Of a DNA stretch of 64,000 nt, positions 35,291-44,335 are shown one piece after another. Numbering within the stretch: position 1 is the first letter of the stretch; each line of letters begins with the position of its first letter. Where the stretch lies: assembly GCA_963796675.1 (NCBI GenBank), contig CAWCMS010000002.1, positions 124,001 to 188,000 on the forward strand, given 5' to 3'. The stretch is from CAWCDJ01 sp963796675 (GTDB taxonomy: Bacteria > Acidobacteriota > Terriglobia > Bryobacterales > Bryobacteraceae). The notes beneath the pieces were generated by a model, which was not told the DNA's origin, did no database searches, and worked only from the letters and a program-made list of their open reading frames with translations. The translations under genes and the position numbers were made by a program.

Positions 35291-36664
35291 TCAGGCCTTG
35301 CCGTTGGCCTCTTCGATTTCCTCGGCGACCTGGTTCTTGATCTCCTGCCGGGCATCGCAGAGGAACTTGAATGCCAGCTTCTTGAAGATCTGCTTCTTCA
35401 GCGTTTCTGATCCGATTCCGAGATCCAGCAGCTTCTTGGCATCGTCCAGTTCGTTGCTGAAATCTTCGATATCGAATTCGTCCAGGCCCGTGATGTCGAT
35501 CGTGACATCGTCCTGACGTGCCGCGGCTACCGCCCACAGCACCTGCTTAAGGTCTTCTTTCAAATAATCGCCGTAGGCCCGCAGAACTTCCTGCGTAATG
35601 CTGAAATCCCACTGTTTGCTGAGTCCCGACTGCAGTTGGCCGCTGTTCCCGGCCTGCGTCAGCAGGTAGCACACCCGGTAGATCTCGTCCTTCAGCCGCA
35701 GGAGATTGTCCGACGCGATCTGGTACACCTTGCCTTCCGGCTCCGTCCATCCGAACCGGTCCTGCGGGCCGAGCTGGATGTAATAGGATTCGCCCACAAT
35801 CTGGTTCCACTCGCGGTCCGAATAAATCACCGGAGTCGCGAACAGCCCCATCGTTAGCGCCCACGAAAGCGCGTTCGACTTATTGAAGTGTTCGAGCTGC
35901 AGCAGCGCCGCCTTGTTCATCAGCCACAGCCCTTCGCTCACTTTCAACTCGAATAGCGGTACCCGCCTCAGCCGCGCCAATCCGTGCCGCCCTTCGTCGA
36001 TCAGTTCGATCGGCTTGTCTTCGGCGGCTTTGCGATAGATCTGGAAGTTCTCGCGGTCGTAGTAAATCCACCGCGTTTCCCTTTCCCACTTCGCATCCGT
36101 TACCTCCGACTGCTGCAGGCACGATGTCCGGATCACCACCCAGTCCAACCCGCCCGTCGGGTCGTAGCTCCAGTTGATGACCTCCTCCGGACTGTAGTCC
36201 ACCAGGTATGCCCGCGACCGCCCCGAGGCGTCCTCCTCCGCGCGATTGTGTACCGCTCCTCCGGCCCTCGGGAAATCCACCACCGTGTAACTGCTCCCGT
36301 ACACCATCGCCTGTACGAATTGCCCCCGGAAGAAGTCGGTCAGGTTCGTTCCTTTCAGGTCGCAATCGTCCGAGAGGACGTTATAAAAGCACTTCGCCGC
36401 CGGATCTGGCCCTTCGAATACCATCACCGGCTCCCGCCGCAGCAGCGTCGCTGCAAACCAGTCGATGATCGAGCCGATGTAGTTCTCGTAGAACACCCGG
36501 CTCAGTCGCTCGCCGTAGACCTCGGCCGGCTCCTTGTGGCGCCGCACAAGATATTCCGACGCGTTCGCCCGCAGCCGTTCGCCGCCGGCATAGAGGTCCT
36601 GATACTGCTTCCACATCGCCTTCCGCGCGACGTATTCCGGATGTTCCCGGTTAATGCTCTGCAT
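35291..36664 (-). CDS. Phage portal protein
   Basis: This 457-residue protein starts at ATG 36664 (MQSINREHPEYVARKAMWKQ), three bases past the TerL stop. Family-type pieces are SRVFYENYIGSIIDWFAATLLRRE, VYGSSYTVVDFP, VDYSPEEVINWSYD and WIYYDRENFQIY. The C-terminal part (LDEFDIEDFSNELDDAKKLLDL) is helical, as usual for the crown. It forms the dodecameric ring through which TerL drives DNA. Confidence 0.88.
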   Translation of the reverse strand: MQSINREHPEYVARKAMWKQYQDLYAGGERLRANASEYLVRRHKEPAEVYGERLSRVFYENYIGSIIDWFAATLLRREPVMVFEGPDPAAKCFYNVLSDDCDLKGTNLTDFFRGQFVQAMVYGSSYTVVDFPRAGGAVHNRAEEDASGRSRAYLVDYSPEEVINWSYDPTGGLDWVVIRTSCLQQSEVTDAKWERETRWIYYDRENFQIYRKAAEDKPIELIDEGRHGLARLRRVPLFELKVSEGLWLMNKAALLQLEHFNKSNALSWALTMGLFATPVIYSDREWNQIVGESYYIQLGPQDRFGWTEPEGKVYQIASDNLLRLKDEIYRVCYLLTQAGNSGQLQSGLSKQWDFSITQEVLRAYGDYLKEDLKQVLWAVAAARQDDVTIDITGLDEFDIEDFSNELDDAKKLLDLGIGSETLKKQIFKKLAFKFLCDARQEIKNQVAEEIEEANGKA

Positions 36665-36666
36665 GA

Positions 36667-37968
36667 TCACAGCAATCGCTCCCGTCGTTCTCCGACGTTG
36701 CCGCCCGGACGGCACTCCTGCCACAGCAGATAGCCGAGCGCGTCCGATGCATGGGTCCGCATGCGGTCCCTGTCTTTATCGATCTGGTTGGTGTCGGCCT
36801 TGAAACAGACCTGCTCGAAGTCCTTCACCAGTTCTTTGCACTTCTTGTCGATCTTGATTCCCACCTCGCCCGCCGCCGAAAGCAGCACGCGATTCGTGAG
36901 GTTTAATCGCTCCCTCACGCTCGGATTCGCCCGCGGCGCCCTGTACGTGATGCTCATGCTCGTGTGTACGTGGAAGTAATCGCGGATCATCTGGTAGTCC
37001 GAATAACCCGTCGTCTGCTGCGCGTATCCCGAGGCGTCCCCGTACACCACCACGCCCCCGCGGTGATTCCCGAACCGCTTCAGGAATTCGTCGCAAGCCT
37101 GCTCCGTCGTTCCGTGCCGCAGAATGATTTCATCCAGCACTCGCACCTCGCCGCGGGTTTTCTGCGCGACCACCGAGCTCATTGGATCCACGTTGAAGTC
37201 GAGCGCCCACAGCAGGGGCAGGTACGGGCTCGGCTCAAGATCCGCCAGGTGGCTCTCCCGGTCAAACGACGTGTACACCCGGCCGCCCTCCATGCTGACG
37301 TATTCGCCCAGCACCTCCTGGCGGTAGAAGCGTTCGTCGTAGCTGTCCTTCAGCCGGTCGTAAAAGTCCGGCGTCTTTTCGAGCAGGTGCCGGTTCTCGT
37401 TCGGCTTCGCGATGATGGCTTCGTAGCCTGGAACCGGGTCCGAGAGAAACTTCCGGTAGACCCAGTCGTAACCCTTCGGTGTCCATACCGCGAATCCGCA
37501 AAGTTGCTTCGCCTTCGGATCGCGCAGCCGTCCTTCCAGGCGCAGCCACGCCTCTTCCTGTGTGTAAGTCAATTCGTCCAGACCGAACCATGCCAGGTTC
37601 GTTCCGCGCAGCCGCTCGAATTCATCCACCGGCCGGAATACAATCCGCGACCGCGTGTCCTCGAGCACTACGATGTTCTCGGCCTTGTTGTGCTCGAATG
37701 GAATCTGATTCGCGTGCAGAATCTCGAGCAGCGATGCTTGCGTGGCTTCCCGTAACATCGGGTAAGTCGGCGCCCCCAGCAGGCCCATCCGCCCCGGATT
37801 TAGATAGCTCAGGCGGATTGCTTCGTGGCTGAGTGCCAGGCTCTTGCCGCTTCCGATCGGCCCCGAAAAGCCTTTGAAACGCGCCTCCGATCGATGAAAC
37901 CTCTTCTGCGAGGGTAATGGGTCATATCTTATTTCCCGGGTTCGGATTCGGCTGGTGTCTCGACCCAT
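36667..37968 (-). CDS. Terminase large subunit (ATPase-nuclease)
   Basis: This protein of about 433 residues starts at ATG 37968 (MGRDTSRIRTREIRYDPLPS), 40 bases inside the previous gene. Walker A is GPIGSGKSLALS, Walker B is LAWFGLDELTY, and a coupling segment follows. The RNase H-type nuclease has acidic residues in WALDFNVDPMSSVV, VVYGDASGYA and HASDALGYLLW. It cuts and packages DNA into the procapsid. All motifs look intact, so the motor could still work. Confidence 0.9.
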   Translation of the reverse strand: MGRDTSRIRTREIRYDPLPSQKRFHRSEARFKGFSGPIGSGKSLALSHEAIRLSYLNPGRMGLLGAPTYPMLREATQASLLEILHANQIPFEHNKAENIVVLEDTRSRIVFRPVDEFERLRGTNLAWFGLDELTYTQEEAWLRLEGRLRDPKAKQLCGFAVWTPKGYDWVYRKFLSDPVPGYEAIIAKPNENRHLLEKTPDFYDRLKDSYDERFYRQEVLGEYVSMEGGRVYTSFDRESHLADLEPSPYLPLLWALDFNVDPMSSVVAQKTRGEVRVLDEIILRHGTTEQACDEFLKRFGNHRGGVVVYGDASGYAQQTTGYSDYQMIRDYFHVHTSMSITYRAPRANPSVRERLNLTNRVLLSAAGEVGIKIDKKCKELVKDFEQVCFKADTNQIDKDRDRMRTHASDALGYLLWQECRPGGNVGERRERLL

Positions 37969-38189
37969 GTCACCTTGATCTCCCTCGCCATTTCCTGGCC
38001 GAATTCTTTCTCGATCTGTACCAGCTTTAGAAAATCCCCAATCGTCGGCTTGAAGTCTTCGGACTGTAACTTGGCCTCCATTTTTTCGACCGTATCGGTC
38101 AATAGCTTCATTACCCGGAGTCTGTCGTCGTCCCGTCGCTCGCACTCGGCACAAGTGTGCGGCGACCTCCCTTTTTTGCGTGTTGCCAT
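37929..38189 (-). CDS. Small terminase-like or leader protein of the virion operon
   Basis: This 86-residue protein starts at ATG 38189 (MATRKKGRSPHTCAECERRD), with a Cys pair near residue 13. The rest is helical (MKLLTDTVEKMEAKLQSEDF, FLKLVQIEKEFGQEMAREI). Position directly before TerL is that of small terminase subunits, but it lacks a clear DNA-binding helix-turn-helix, so the role is uncertain. The 3' end overlaps TerL. Confidence 0.6.
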   Translation of the reverse strand: MATRKKGRSPHTCAECERRDDDRLRVMKLLTDTVEKMEAKLQSEDFKPTIGDFLKLVQIEKEFGQEMAREIKVTWVETPAESEPGK

Positions 38190-38216
38190 CCCGTTTGGTT
38201 TTTGGCTCCTCAAAGC

Positions 38217-38246
38217 AAAAAGGGCCTCGCGATCACTCGCGAAGCC
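38217..38246 (-). terminator. Terminator-like hairpin in the leader of the virion operon
   Basis: On the minus strand a ten-position stem with one mismatch (38237-38246 with 38223-38232, loop 38233-38236) is followed by CTTTTT. It lies 28 bases before the ATG of the first virion gene and in the same direction, so it would act on transcripts entering or starting upstream. It may be an attenuator or simply insulate the operon. Confidence 0.55.
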
Positions 38247-38542
38247 GCCGACCTCCCTTCCTGATCTCAACCTATCACCCGGGTTTTTGAATCGGCCCCG
38301 TATCCCTCCTCAACCCCCTGTAAATAAAGCGATAAAAATATCTGTAACTTCGTGAACCGCGCTAGCTCGCCCTCGGCGAGCTCTGCTTTCTCTGCGGCCT
38401 ACCCCAGGGATGACGCGTAAGTTCTCCCCCCAATCCCCGTTGTTTCTCTGCGTCTCCGCGTCTCGGCGGTGAAAGTTCCGTGTGCGTGCCGAAGGCGCCC
38501 GCATGCGCTACAATACTTTCACCTCACTCGGATGCCTGTCTC
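38247..38542. other. Intergenic region between virion operon and DUF3365 gene
   Basis: This stretch contains an AT-rich block at 38322-38350 (TAAATAAAGCGATAAAAATATC) that could hold promoters for either strand. The part near 38390-38480 is C/T-rich. No open frame, tRNA or att-like repeat was found. The virion operon and the + strand DUF3365 gene diverge from here. Confidence 0.5.
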
Positions 38543-39418
38543 ATGAAATTACTCTCCAAGTTCAGCGCGATCTTTACCCTTGTCTTTGGCGGCGGCCTCA
38601 TTGTGGCGGCGTTGCTCTCCTATCGCTTCCTCCAGGACGATGCCCGCGATCAGGTCCTTTCGCAGGCCCAGCTCATGATGCAGTCGATGAACGCCGCCCG
38701 CGACTACACGACTCATCAAATCAAGCCTCTGCTCGAGACCCTGCAGATTCACCAGCGCTCCTTCCTCGCTCAAACCGTCCCCGCCTACGCGGCCACCGAG
38801 AGCTTTGGCTATCTCCGCAAAACCTACGGCGACTACGAGTACAAAGAGGCGACTCTGAATCCCACCGACCTCCGCGATCGCGCCGTCGATTGGGAAACCG
38901 ACGTCATCAACAACTTCCGCAACCATCCCGATCTCCCCCGCTTTACCGGCGAACGTCAGGCCGCTACCGGACCGTCCCTCTATCTGGCCATGCCGATCCG
39001 GGCTGCGGAGCCCTGCCTCCAGTGCCATTCGGTCGCCCGCGAGGCTCCCATCTCGATGATCAAGCACTACGGCTCCAATAATGGCTTCGGCTGGAAATTA
39101 GGAGAGGTGGTGGGAGCGCAGATCGTCTCCGTGCCCATGGCCGTACCGCTTGCCATCGCGCGCAAGGGCATGGAGTCGCTGCTGCTCTACCTGGTGATCG
39201 TCTTCTTCTTCAGCCTTCTGGTGCTGAACCTCGTGCTCTACCTGACCATCGCCAAGCCTGTGGGGCAGTTATCCGCTATGGCTGACAAGATCAGCCTCGG
39301 AGAGATCGAAATCCCTGACCTTCCCATCAAGGGCCGGGATGAGATCTCGCAGCTCGCCGGCTCCTTCAATCGAATGCGGCGCAGCCTCGTCCAGGCGATG
39401 AAAATGCTCGGCGAATGA
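38543..39418 (+). CDS. DUF3365 haem c-binding sensor with HAMP domain, no output domain
   Basis: This 291-residue protein starts at 38543 (MKLLSKFSAIFTLVFGGGLI), an N-terminal membrane helix. The periplasmic DUF3365/Tll0287-like domain contains CLQCH, a covalent haem c site near residue 158. A second helix (LLLYLVIVFFFSLLVLNLVLY) and a HAMP (PVGQLSAMADKISLGEIEI, ISQLAGSFNRMRRS) follow. The protein ends right after HAMP with no kinase or cyclase. The Ser/Thr kinase convergent at 39422 may be the partner (inference). Confidence 0.85.
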   Translation: MKLLSKFSAIFTLVFGGGLIVAALLSYRFLQDDARDQVLSQAQLMMQSMNAARDYTTHQIKPLLETLQIHQRSFLAQTVPAYAATESFGYLRKTYGDYEYKEATLNPTDLRDRAVDWETDVINNFRNHPDLPRFTGERQAATGPSLYLAMPIRAAEPCLQCHSVAREAPISMIKHYGSNNGFGWKLGEVVGAQIVSVPMAVPLAIARKGMESLLLYLVIVFFFSLLVLNLVLYLTIAKPVGQLSAMADKISLGEIEIPDLPIKGRDEISQLAGSFNRMRRSLVQAMKMLGE

Positions 39419-39421
39419 GTC

Positions 39422-40453
39422 TCAGCGCTTAATTGATTTCAGAAACGCGCTCCGGTTTTCCGCCGGAACGTGCTCCGCTAGTTGTTGGAAGAATTGCGCC
39501 TCGCCCTGTGCCTGCCGCGCCGTCCGATCCACCAGGACTTTCGCGATTGGCCCAATATAGACCGCCAGCTTCTGCCGCGCAAATTCGAGCGTGTCTTGGC
39601 TTAGAACAGCAGTGCGGGGTCGAGCGGCCGTCACCGTTGCAGTAGTCGCCGAAAGTGCAGCGCGAAACTCTTGCGCCGTCTGATACCGGTCCCCCGGTTG
39701 CTTCGCCAGTGATTTCAAAATCGCACGCGAAATCCCCTCTGGAATCTCCGGCGAAAGTTCCGAGGGCGGCGCGGGAACCTGTAGCAAATGCGCCTGCATG
39801 ATCGAGTACTGGCTCACGCCTTGAATCGGCCGCCGGCCCGTGACCATCTCGTAAAGCGTTATGCCAGTCGCATAAAGATCCGACCGGGCATCTACGGGCA
39901 GTCCCGACACCTGCTCGGGCGACATGTAGTACAGCGACCCCAGAGCTACGCCAGTGCCTGTCAGTTCCACCTGTCCGGCCCCGCGCGCAATTCCGAAGTC
40001 CATCAGCTTTACCATTCCGTCTTGCGTCACTAGTATGTTCGCCGGCTTGATGTCCCTGTGGATCACGCCCCTTTCGTGCGCGTATGCCAGCGCCGCCAGG
40101 ACCTGCTGTGTATAAGCGATTGCCCGGTCCAGGCCGATCGGCCCCTGCCGGAGCAGTTCCTCGACACTCACGCCCTCCACCAGTTCCATCACCATCAGCA
40201 GTTGTGCGCCTACACGGAACGCCGTGTGCAGCGCCGCGATATTCGGATGGCTGAGGCTTGCATGCACACGGATCTCGCGTAGGAATCGCTCCCCGGCGTC
40301 CGGCCGCGCTTCGAAGTCGGGCAGCACGATTTTCATCGCTTCCTCACGCTGCGAAATCGTATGTCTGACGCGAAACACACTCCCCATCCCGCCGCGTCCC
40401 AGCACGCCGGTCACCTGGTAGTCGCCGACTGTCTCTCCGATCTGAAAGCTCAT
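39422..40453 (-). CDS. Serine/threonine protein kinase
   Basis: This 343-residue protein starts at ATG 40453 (MSFQIGETVGDYQV), overlapping the glycosyltransferase stop by ATGA. It is a Pkn2/PknB-type kinase: glycine loop LGRGGMGSVF, VAIK-like AMKIVLPD, catalytic HRDIKPANIL, DFG as MDFGIA, and activation APE-like YYMSPEQVSG. No membrane helix. The C-terminal 60 residues (FARQKLAVYIGPIAKVLVD) match a small helical domain seen after many such kinases. All catalytic residues are present. Confidence 0.92.
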   Translation of the reverse strand: MSFQIGETVGDYQVTGVLGRGGMGSVFRVRHTISQREEAMKIVLPDFEARPDAGERFLREIRVHASLSHPNIAALHTAFRVGAQLLMVMELVEGVSVEELLRQGPIGLDRAIAYTQQVLAALAYAHERGVIHRDIKPANILVTQDGMVKLMDFGIARGAGQVELTGTGVALGSLYYMSPEQVSGLPVDARSDLYATGITLYEMVTGRRPIQGVSQYSIMQAHLLQVPAPPSELSPEIPEGISRAILKSLAKQPGDRYQTAQEFRAALSATTATVTAARPRTAVLSQDTLEFARQKLAVYIGPIAKVLVDRTARQAQGEAQFFQQLAEHVPAENRSAFLKSIKR

Positions 40454-42255
40454 CGTGATTGATTCGAAAACAGGTACTTTCCGCCGGACTCCCGAACCGT
40501 CACCAGGTTGCCGACCAGTCTCTTCAGCCTCGGCACTTGTGGGCCCTCCGCCACCAGGTAATACCTCTGTGGACTTGCCCAAAGACCCGGCAGGTCCCGG
40601 TCGGTGATGAAGACACCCCGCGGCGCGTTTGGCGCGTACGACCCATACTCCAGATTATTTACCCTTCCGTTCAGTAGCAATGCCGTCCGGTTAGTGTAAA
40701 AGAAAACGGATGAGAACGTATAGTATTGATCGTCGACGATCAGGGTGCCCTTCGGCGCAGCGTTGAGCGACTCGGCCAGCGGCTGCGACGACATATACGG
40801 GTCGAACACCACCATCGCCAGTCTCGCCGCGTGGAAGAACAGAACCAGCATCACCGTAAATGCCGCCACCGGCTTCCACTTCCACCCGCCTACCGCCCCT
40901 GCCAGCATGGCAAGTCCCGCTAGCGCCAGCGGCAGCTTCAAATATGCGAACGCGCGCAGCGTCAAATCCGTCATGTGCCCCAGCGACAGCGTATATACAT
41001 CGGGATTCTGATTGAGCGCTGCCGAAATGTCTCCCGGTGCCGCCATCCCCCGCACCATCCACAGAATTGCCACGATCACCACGAACGCCACCGCCGCGAT
41101 TGCCGCGCCCGCTCTCGCGCCGTACTTGACCCACCGCCCGCCGCTCGCGATCGCGCATCCCAACAGCAGCGCAAGCGCCGGATAGCAGGGCATCGAGTAG
41201 TATTCCTGCGTCGTCGAAAACGTGAAGAACACCAAAATGAAGCCGCACCAGCACAGCGCCAGAAGCCTGGTCCGCGAGGCCCGGTCCGCACCCCGATAGC
41301 TCAGCTGGAATGCCGCCGGGAAACACATGCTCCACGGGAAGAACCAGAGCAGGTGAAACAGCCAGAAGTAGAGCCGCGGCACCGTGTTGTAGTCTCTCGG
41401 ATATCGCAGATTCAGAAACCGCAGTACATGTTCGTTGATGAAGTAAAACCAGAAGAACCCGTGGTATGAGCCGCTCTCGCTGTGCATCGTGAAGTCGAAG
41501 TACGGCGGATTTCGCAGCGTCGCCAGCACATGCCATGGTGCCGCGATCGCCAGAAACAGCAGCGGCCCCCAGAACGGCCGGATCCGCTTCCATGTCTGCC
41601 GTACCAGCAGTTGCTTCGTCAGCGCCAGGTAAACCAGCCCCGCCGCCATGGGGAACACCGCCGCGATCAGCCCCTTGAGCAGCAGCCCGGTTCCCATCGC
41701 CGCCCACATCAGCATCGCCCACCGCGTTGGATGGGGCTCCGACTCGTCCAATACCCGCAGCAGGCCCCACATCGCGACGGTGATGGTGAGCGTGAGCACC
41801 ACGTCCGGAATCAGGATCCGCGTAAACAGGAACAGCCCGATGCTGGTCGCCAGGATCAGCCCCGCATACATCCCTGTGCGCCTGCCGAATGCCCAAGCTC
41901 CGAACCGCGCCGTCACCCAGCACAGCAACACTGTCGACAGTGCGATCGGAATCCGCGCCGACCAGTCGTGAACGCCGAAAATCATGAACGACACTGCGAT
42001 CATCCAGTATTTCAGCGGGGATTTTTCGAGATAGGCGACTCCATCCAGCCTTGCCGTCACCCAGTCGCCCGATTGCAGCATGTTGTGTGCAATCTGCGCC
42101 TGCACGGCATCCACGTCGTCCATTAATGACGGCGGACTGAAAATGCAGCCGAAAAAGATCAACGCCGCAACCGCGGCGACAATTACCTGGTAGCGAAGGC
42201 GCGAGACGCCGCCTGCTGTTCCGCCTCTACCGGGAGAAGGGTTTCCACCTTCCAT
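40450..42255 (-). CDS. ArnT/PMT-family glycosyltransferase (GT-C)
   Basis: This integral membrane protein of about 601 residues takes a sugar from a polyprenyl-phosphate carrier. The first periplasmic loop carries PPSLMDDVDAVQAQIAHNML (catalytic Asp pair), followed by GVAYLEKSPLKYWMIA. About eleven hydrophobic segments are visible. The C-terminal periplasmic part (SLNAAPKGTLIVDDQYYTF) is soluble. The start is uncertain: ATG 42255 lies inside asnB by about 70 bases and 42291 is also possible. It forms a chain with asnB upstream and the kinase downstream. Confidence 0.85.
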   Translation of the reverse strand: MEGGNPSPGRGGTAGGVSRLRYQVIVAAVAALIFFGCIFSPPSLMDDVDAVQAQIAHNMLQSGDWVTARLDGVAYLEKSPLKYWMIAVSFMIFGVHDWSARIPIALSTVLLCWVTARFGAWAFGRRTGMYAGLILATSIGLFLFTRILIPDVVLTLTITVAMWGLLRVLDESEPHPTRWAMLMWAAMGTGLLLKGLIAAVFPMAAGLVYLALTKQLLVRQTWKRIRPFWGPLLFLAIAAPWHVLATLRNPPYFDFTMHSESGSYHGFFWFYFINEHVLRFLNLRYPRDYNTVPRLYFWLFHLLWFFPWSMCFPAAFQLSYRGADRASRTRLLALCWCGFILVFFTFSTTQEYYSMPCYPALALLLGCAIASGGRWVKYGARAGAAIAAVAFVVIVAILWMVRGMAAPGDISAALNQNPDVYTLSLGHMTDLTLRAFAYLKLPLALAGLAMLAGAVGGWKWKPVAAFTVMLVLFFHAARLAMVVFDPYMSSQPLAESLNAAPKGTLIVDDQYYTFSSVFFYTNRTALLLNGRVNNLEYGSYAPNAPRGVFITDRDLPGLWASPQRYYLVAEGPQVPRLKRLVGNLVTVRESGGKYLFSNQSR

Positions 42256-44104
42256 CTCTTCATCCACAGGAAAAGCGTCAACAGGCCCCATAGGTGATAT
42301 CCGACATTGATACGCCTCTCCATATGATCGCGTATCAATGCGTGAATTGCTCGCGAATTGAAAATCCCTGTTGCCTCAATTATGTCGGATTGCAGGGTAT
42401 CGAGCAGCAATTCCCGCAGCGTGCCGCGGAACCAGTCGTGGGTGGGAATGTCGAACCCGGTCTTTTTCCGCGTCAGCACTGCTTGAGGTAGCTTCCCGCG
42501 CATCAATTCCCGCAGCACGAACTTCTGCTGCATTCCGCGGATCTTCAGCCGCGCGGGCAGGGAAGCGGCAAAATCGACGATCCGCGAATCCAGAAACGGC
42601 GGCCGCACTTCGAGCGCGTGTGCCATGCTCATGCGGTCCGTTTTGTACAAAATATCGTCAGGCAGGTAGAAATTCTGGTCGATTGCCAGGTACCGGTTCA
42701 GTCCCCCGCCCGAACCGATCCCCAAATCGGCCACCAGCCTCCGGAGCCCGTTTCCGTTTGCGCGGTAGCGGATCTGATGCCGCTGCTCGTTTGAAAACGT
42801 GCCGTTCCAGAAGAAATGTGCTTCGTCCGGATGGAGCGCGCTTCCGTCGATCCAGCGCTTCAGCTTGTACTCCAGGCTGATTTTGTCATCCGAAACCGGC
42901 ATGTAGCGTTCGAGCGCCCCGCGAAGGAATCGCCGGGCCCCCCGCGGAACCATCGCAGAGGCCGCGCAAACTGATCTGCCAAGTACGTCAGGTAGCCGCC
43001 GAAAAGCTCGTCCGCGCCTTCTCCGGAAAGGGCCACCGTAACGTGCTGCCGGGTCATGCGCGAGAGGAACCACACCGGCAATGCCCCTGCGTCCGCGCTC
43101 GGTTCGTCCGAGTAGTACGCAAAGTCTTCGATCGCCGATGTCAGCTCCACCTCGGGGTTCAAATCGAACTCGTGGTGGTCGGTCCCGTAGACCTGTGCGA
43201 TCTCGCGGAAGTAGCGGCTTTCGTCGAAACTCCGCCCTGCGAACCCTACCGAGAACGTCTTCAGCCGCCCCGGGCTCAGCTCCGACGCATAGTGGAGGAT
43301 CGTCGACGAATCCAGCCCGCCCGAGGCCCATACGCCAAGCGGCACATCCGAGACCAAATGCTCCCGGACCGATTCCCGCAGCAGGTGGTCGAGCTCTTCC
43401 TTCGCCTCTTCCAGCGAAATCCGGCGCTGCTCCACGCGTCCTTGAGGTTGCCACGGCTCCATCCACATCTTGCCGTGCCGCCATTCCAGCAAGTGCCCCG
43501 GCCGGACCTTTTCGATCCCTTCGATCAGAGTGCGATGCCCCGGCACGTAGTTCACCGCCAGGAACGAGTCCAGCGCGTCCAGGTTGAGCTGCCGCGGGAC
43601 GTCCGGATGCTCCAGAATCGCCTTCAGTTCCGACCCGAAATAGACATCGTCGCCACTACGGTAGTAGTAGAGCGGCTTAATGCCCATCCGGTCGCGCGCC
43701 AGCACCAGCCGCTTTTGCGACTCGCTCCACAGCGCCACTCCGAACATTCCGCGAAATCGTTGGAAACACGCCGTATCCCACTCCAGGAACGCGTGCAGTA
43801 CCGTCTCGGTATCGCATTGGGAATGGAAAGAGTGCCCCCGGGACTCGAGTTCGCGCCGGATCTCCCGGTGGTTGTAAATCTCGCCGTTGAACGCGATGGC
43901 GGTATCGCCGTCATCGCTGACGATAGGCTGGTCGCCTCCGCCGAGGTCGATGATTTTGAGTCTTACCGCACAGAGCGTCGCCTCGCTGCCTTCGTAAATG
44001 CCCTGCTGATCGGGCCCACGATGACGAAGTCCCTCGATGATCCGCTTGGCGACGGTCCTGCCGCCCTGTCCGTTAACACGTGTAAACCCTGCGATGCCAC
44101 ACAT
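42183..44104 (-). CDS. asnB: Asparagine synthase (glutamine-hydrolysing), frameshifted
   Basis: The joined protein is about 640 residues. MCGIAGF at the N-terminus gives the Cys2 nucleophile of the class II glutaminase; RGPDQQG and NGEIYNH belong to it. The synthetase part has the ATP pyrophosphatase loop GVWASGGLDSSTI, ALSGEGADELFGGY and DRMSMAHALEVRPPFLD. The frame breaks near 42940 at a run of six G, where LRWFRG must continue ARRFLRGALERY. Members near glycosyltransferases often amidate surface glycans or sugar acids rather than make free asparagine, which may apply here. Confidence 0.88.
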
Positions 44105-44335
44105 TTACTGACAAAGCCCCGTTTCCAGAATGGCCTCGTGACGCTATCCATTCTTTAAATGGATTTTGGGAAGTATAGCACGTTTCATCGCGCCGGTAGC
44201 CCTTTAGGGCTACTGAGTTTTGGAACCTTCCTTTACGGACCAAGCGGATCCGCGAACTTTCTTTCTTCCTTTTCTCTCAACCATTCCGCGGGAAACGCCG
44301 TCTAACCTGCCAGAAACTGACAATCGAGGTGATCG

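Larger units (their letters stand above)
21795..38189 (-). mobile_element. Siphovirus-like virion structural operon; prophage remnant or GTA-like element
   Basis: All genes here lie on the minus strand in the canonical siphovirus order: a small terminase-like gene, TerL, portal, scaffold, major capsid, connectors, tail tube, G/GT chaperones, tape measure, distal tail, hub and tail-tip protein. No integrase, excisionase, repressor, replication, holin, endolysin or prohead protease gene was seen. Cellular genes abut both ends (an SDR at 21798 and a DUF3365 gene at 38543). The size of 16.4 kb and the very short tape measure resemble gene transfer agents. No direct repeats were found by eye at the ends. 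Confidence 0.85.

Noticed and set aside
38247..38542. tRNA or attachment site next to the virion operon
   Set aside because: No cloverleaf or CCA-like end could be drawn and no matching repeat was seen near 21.8 kb.
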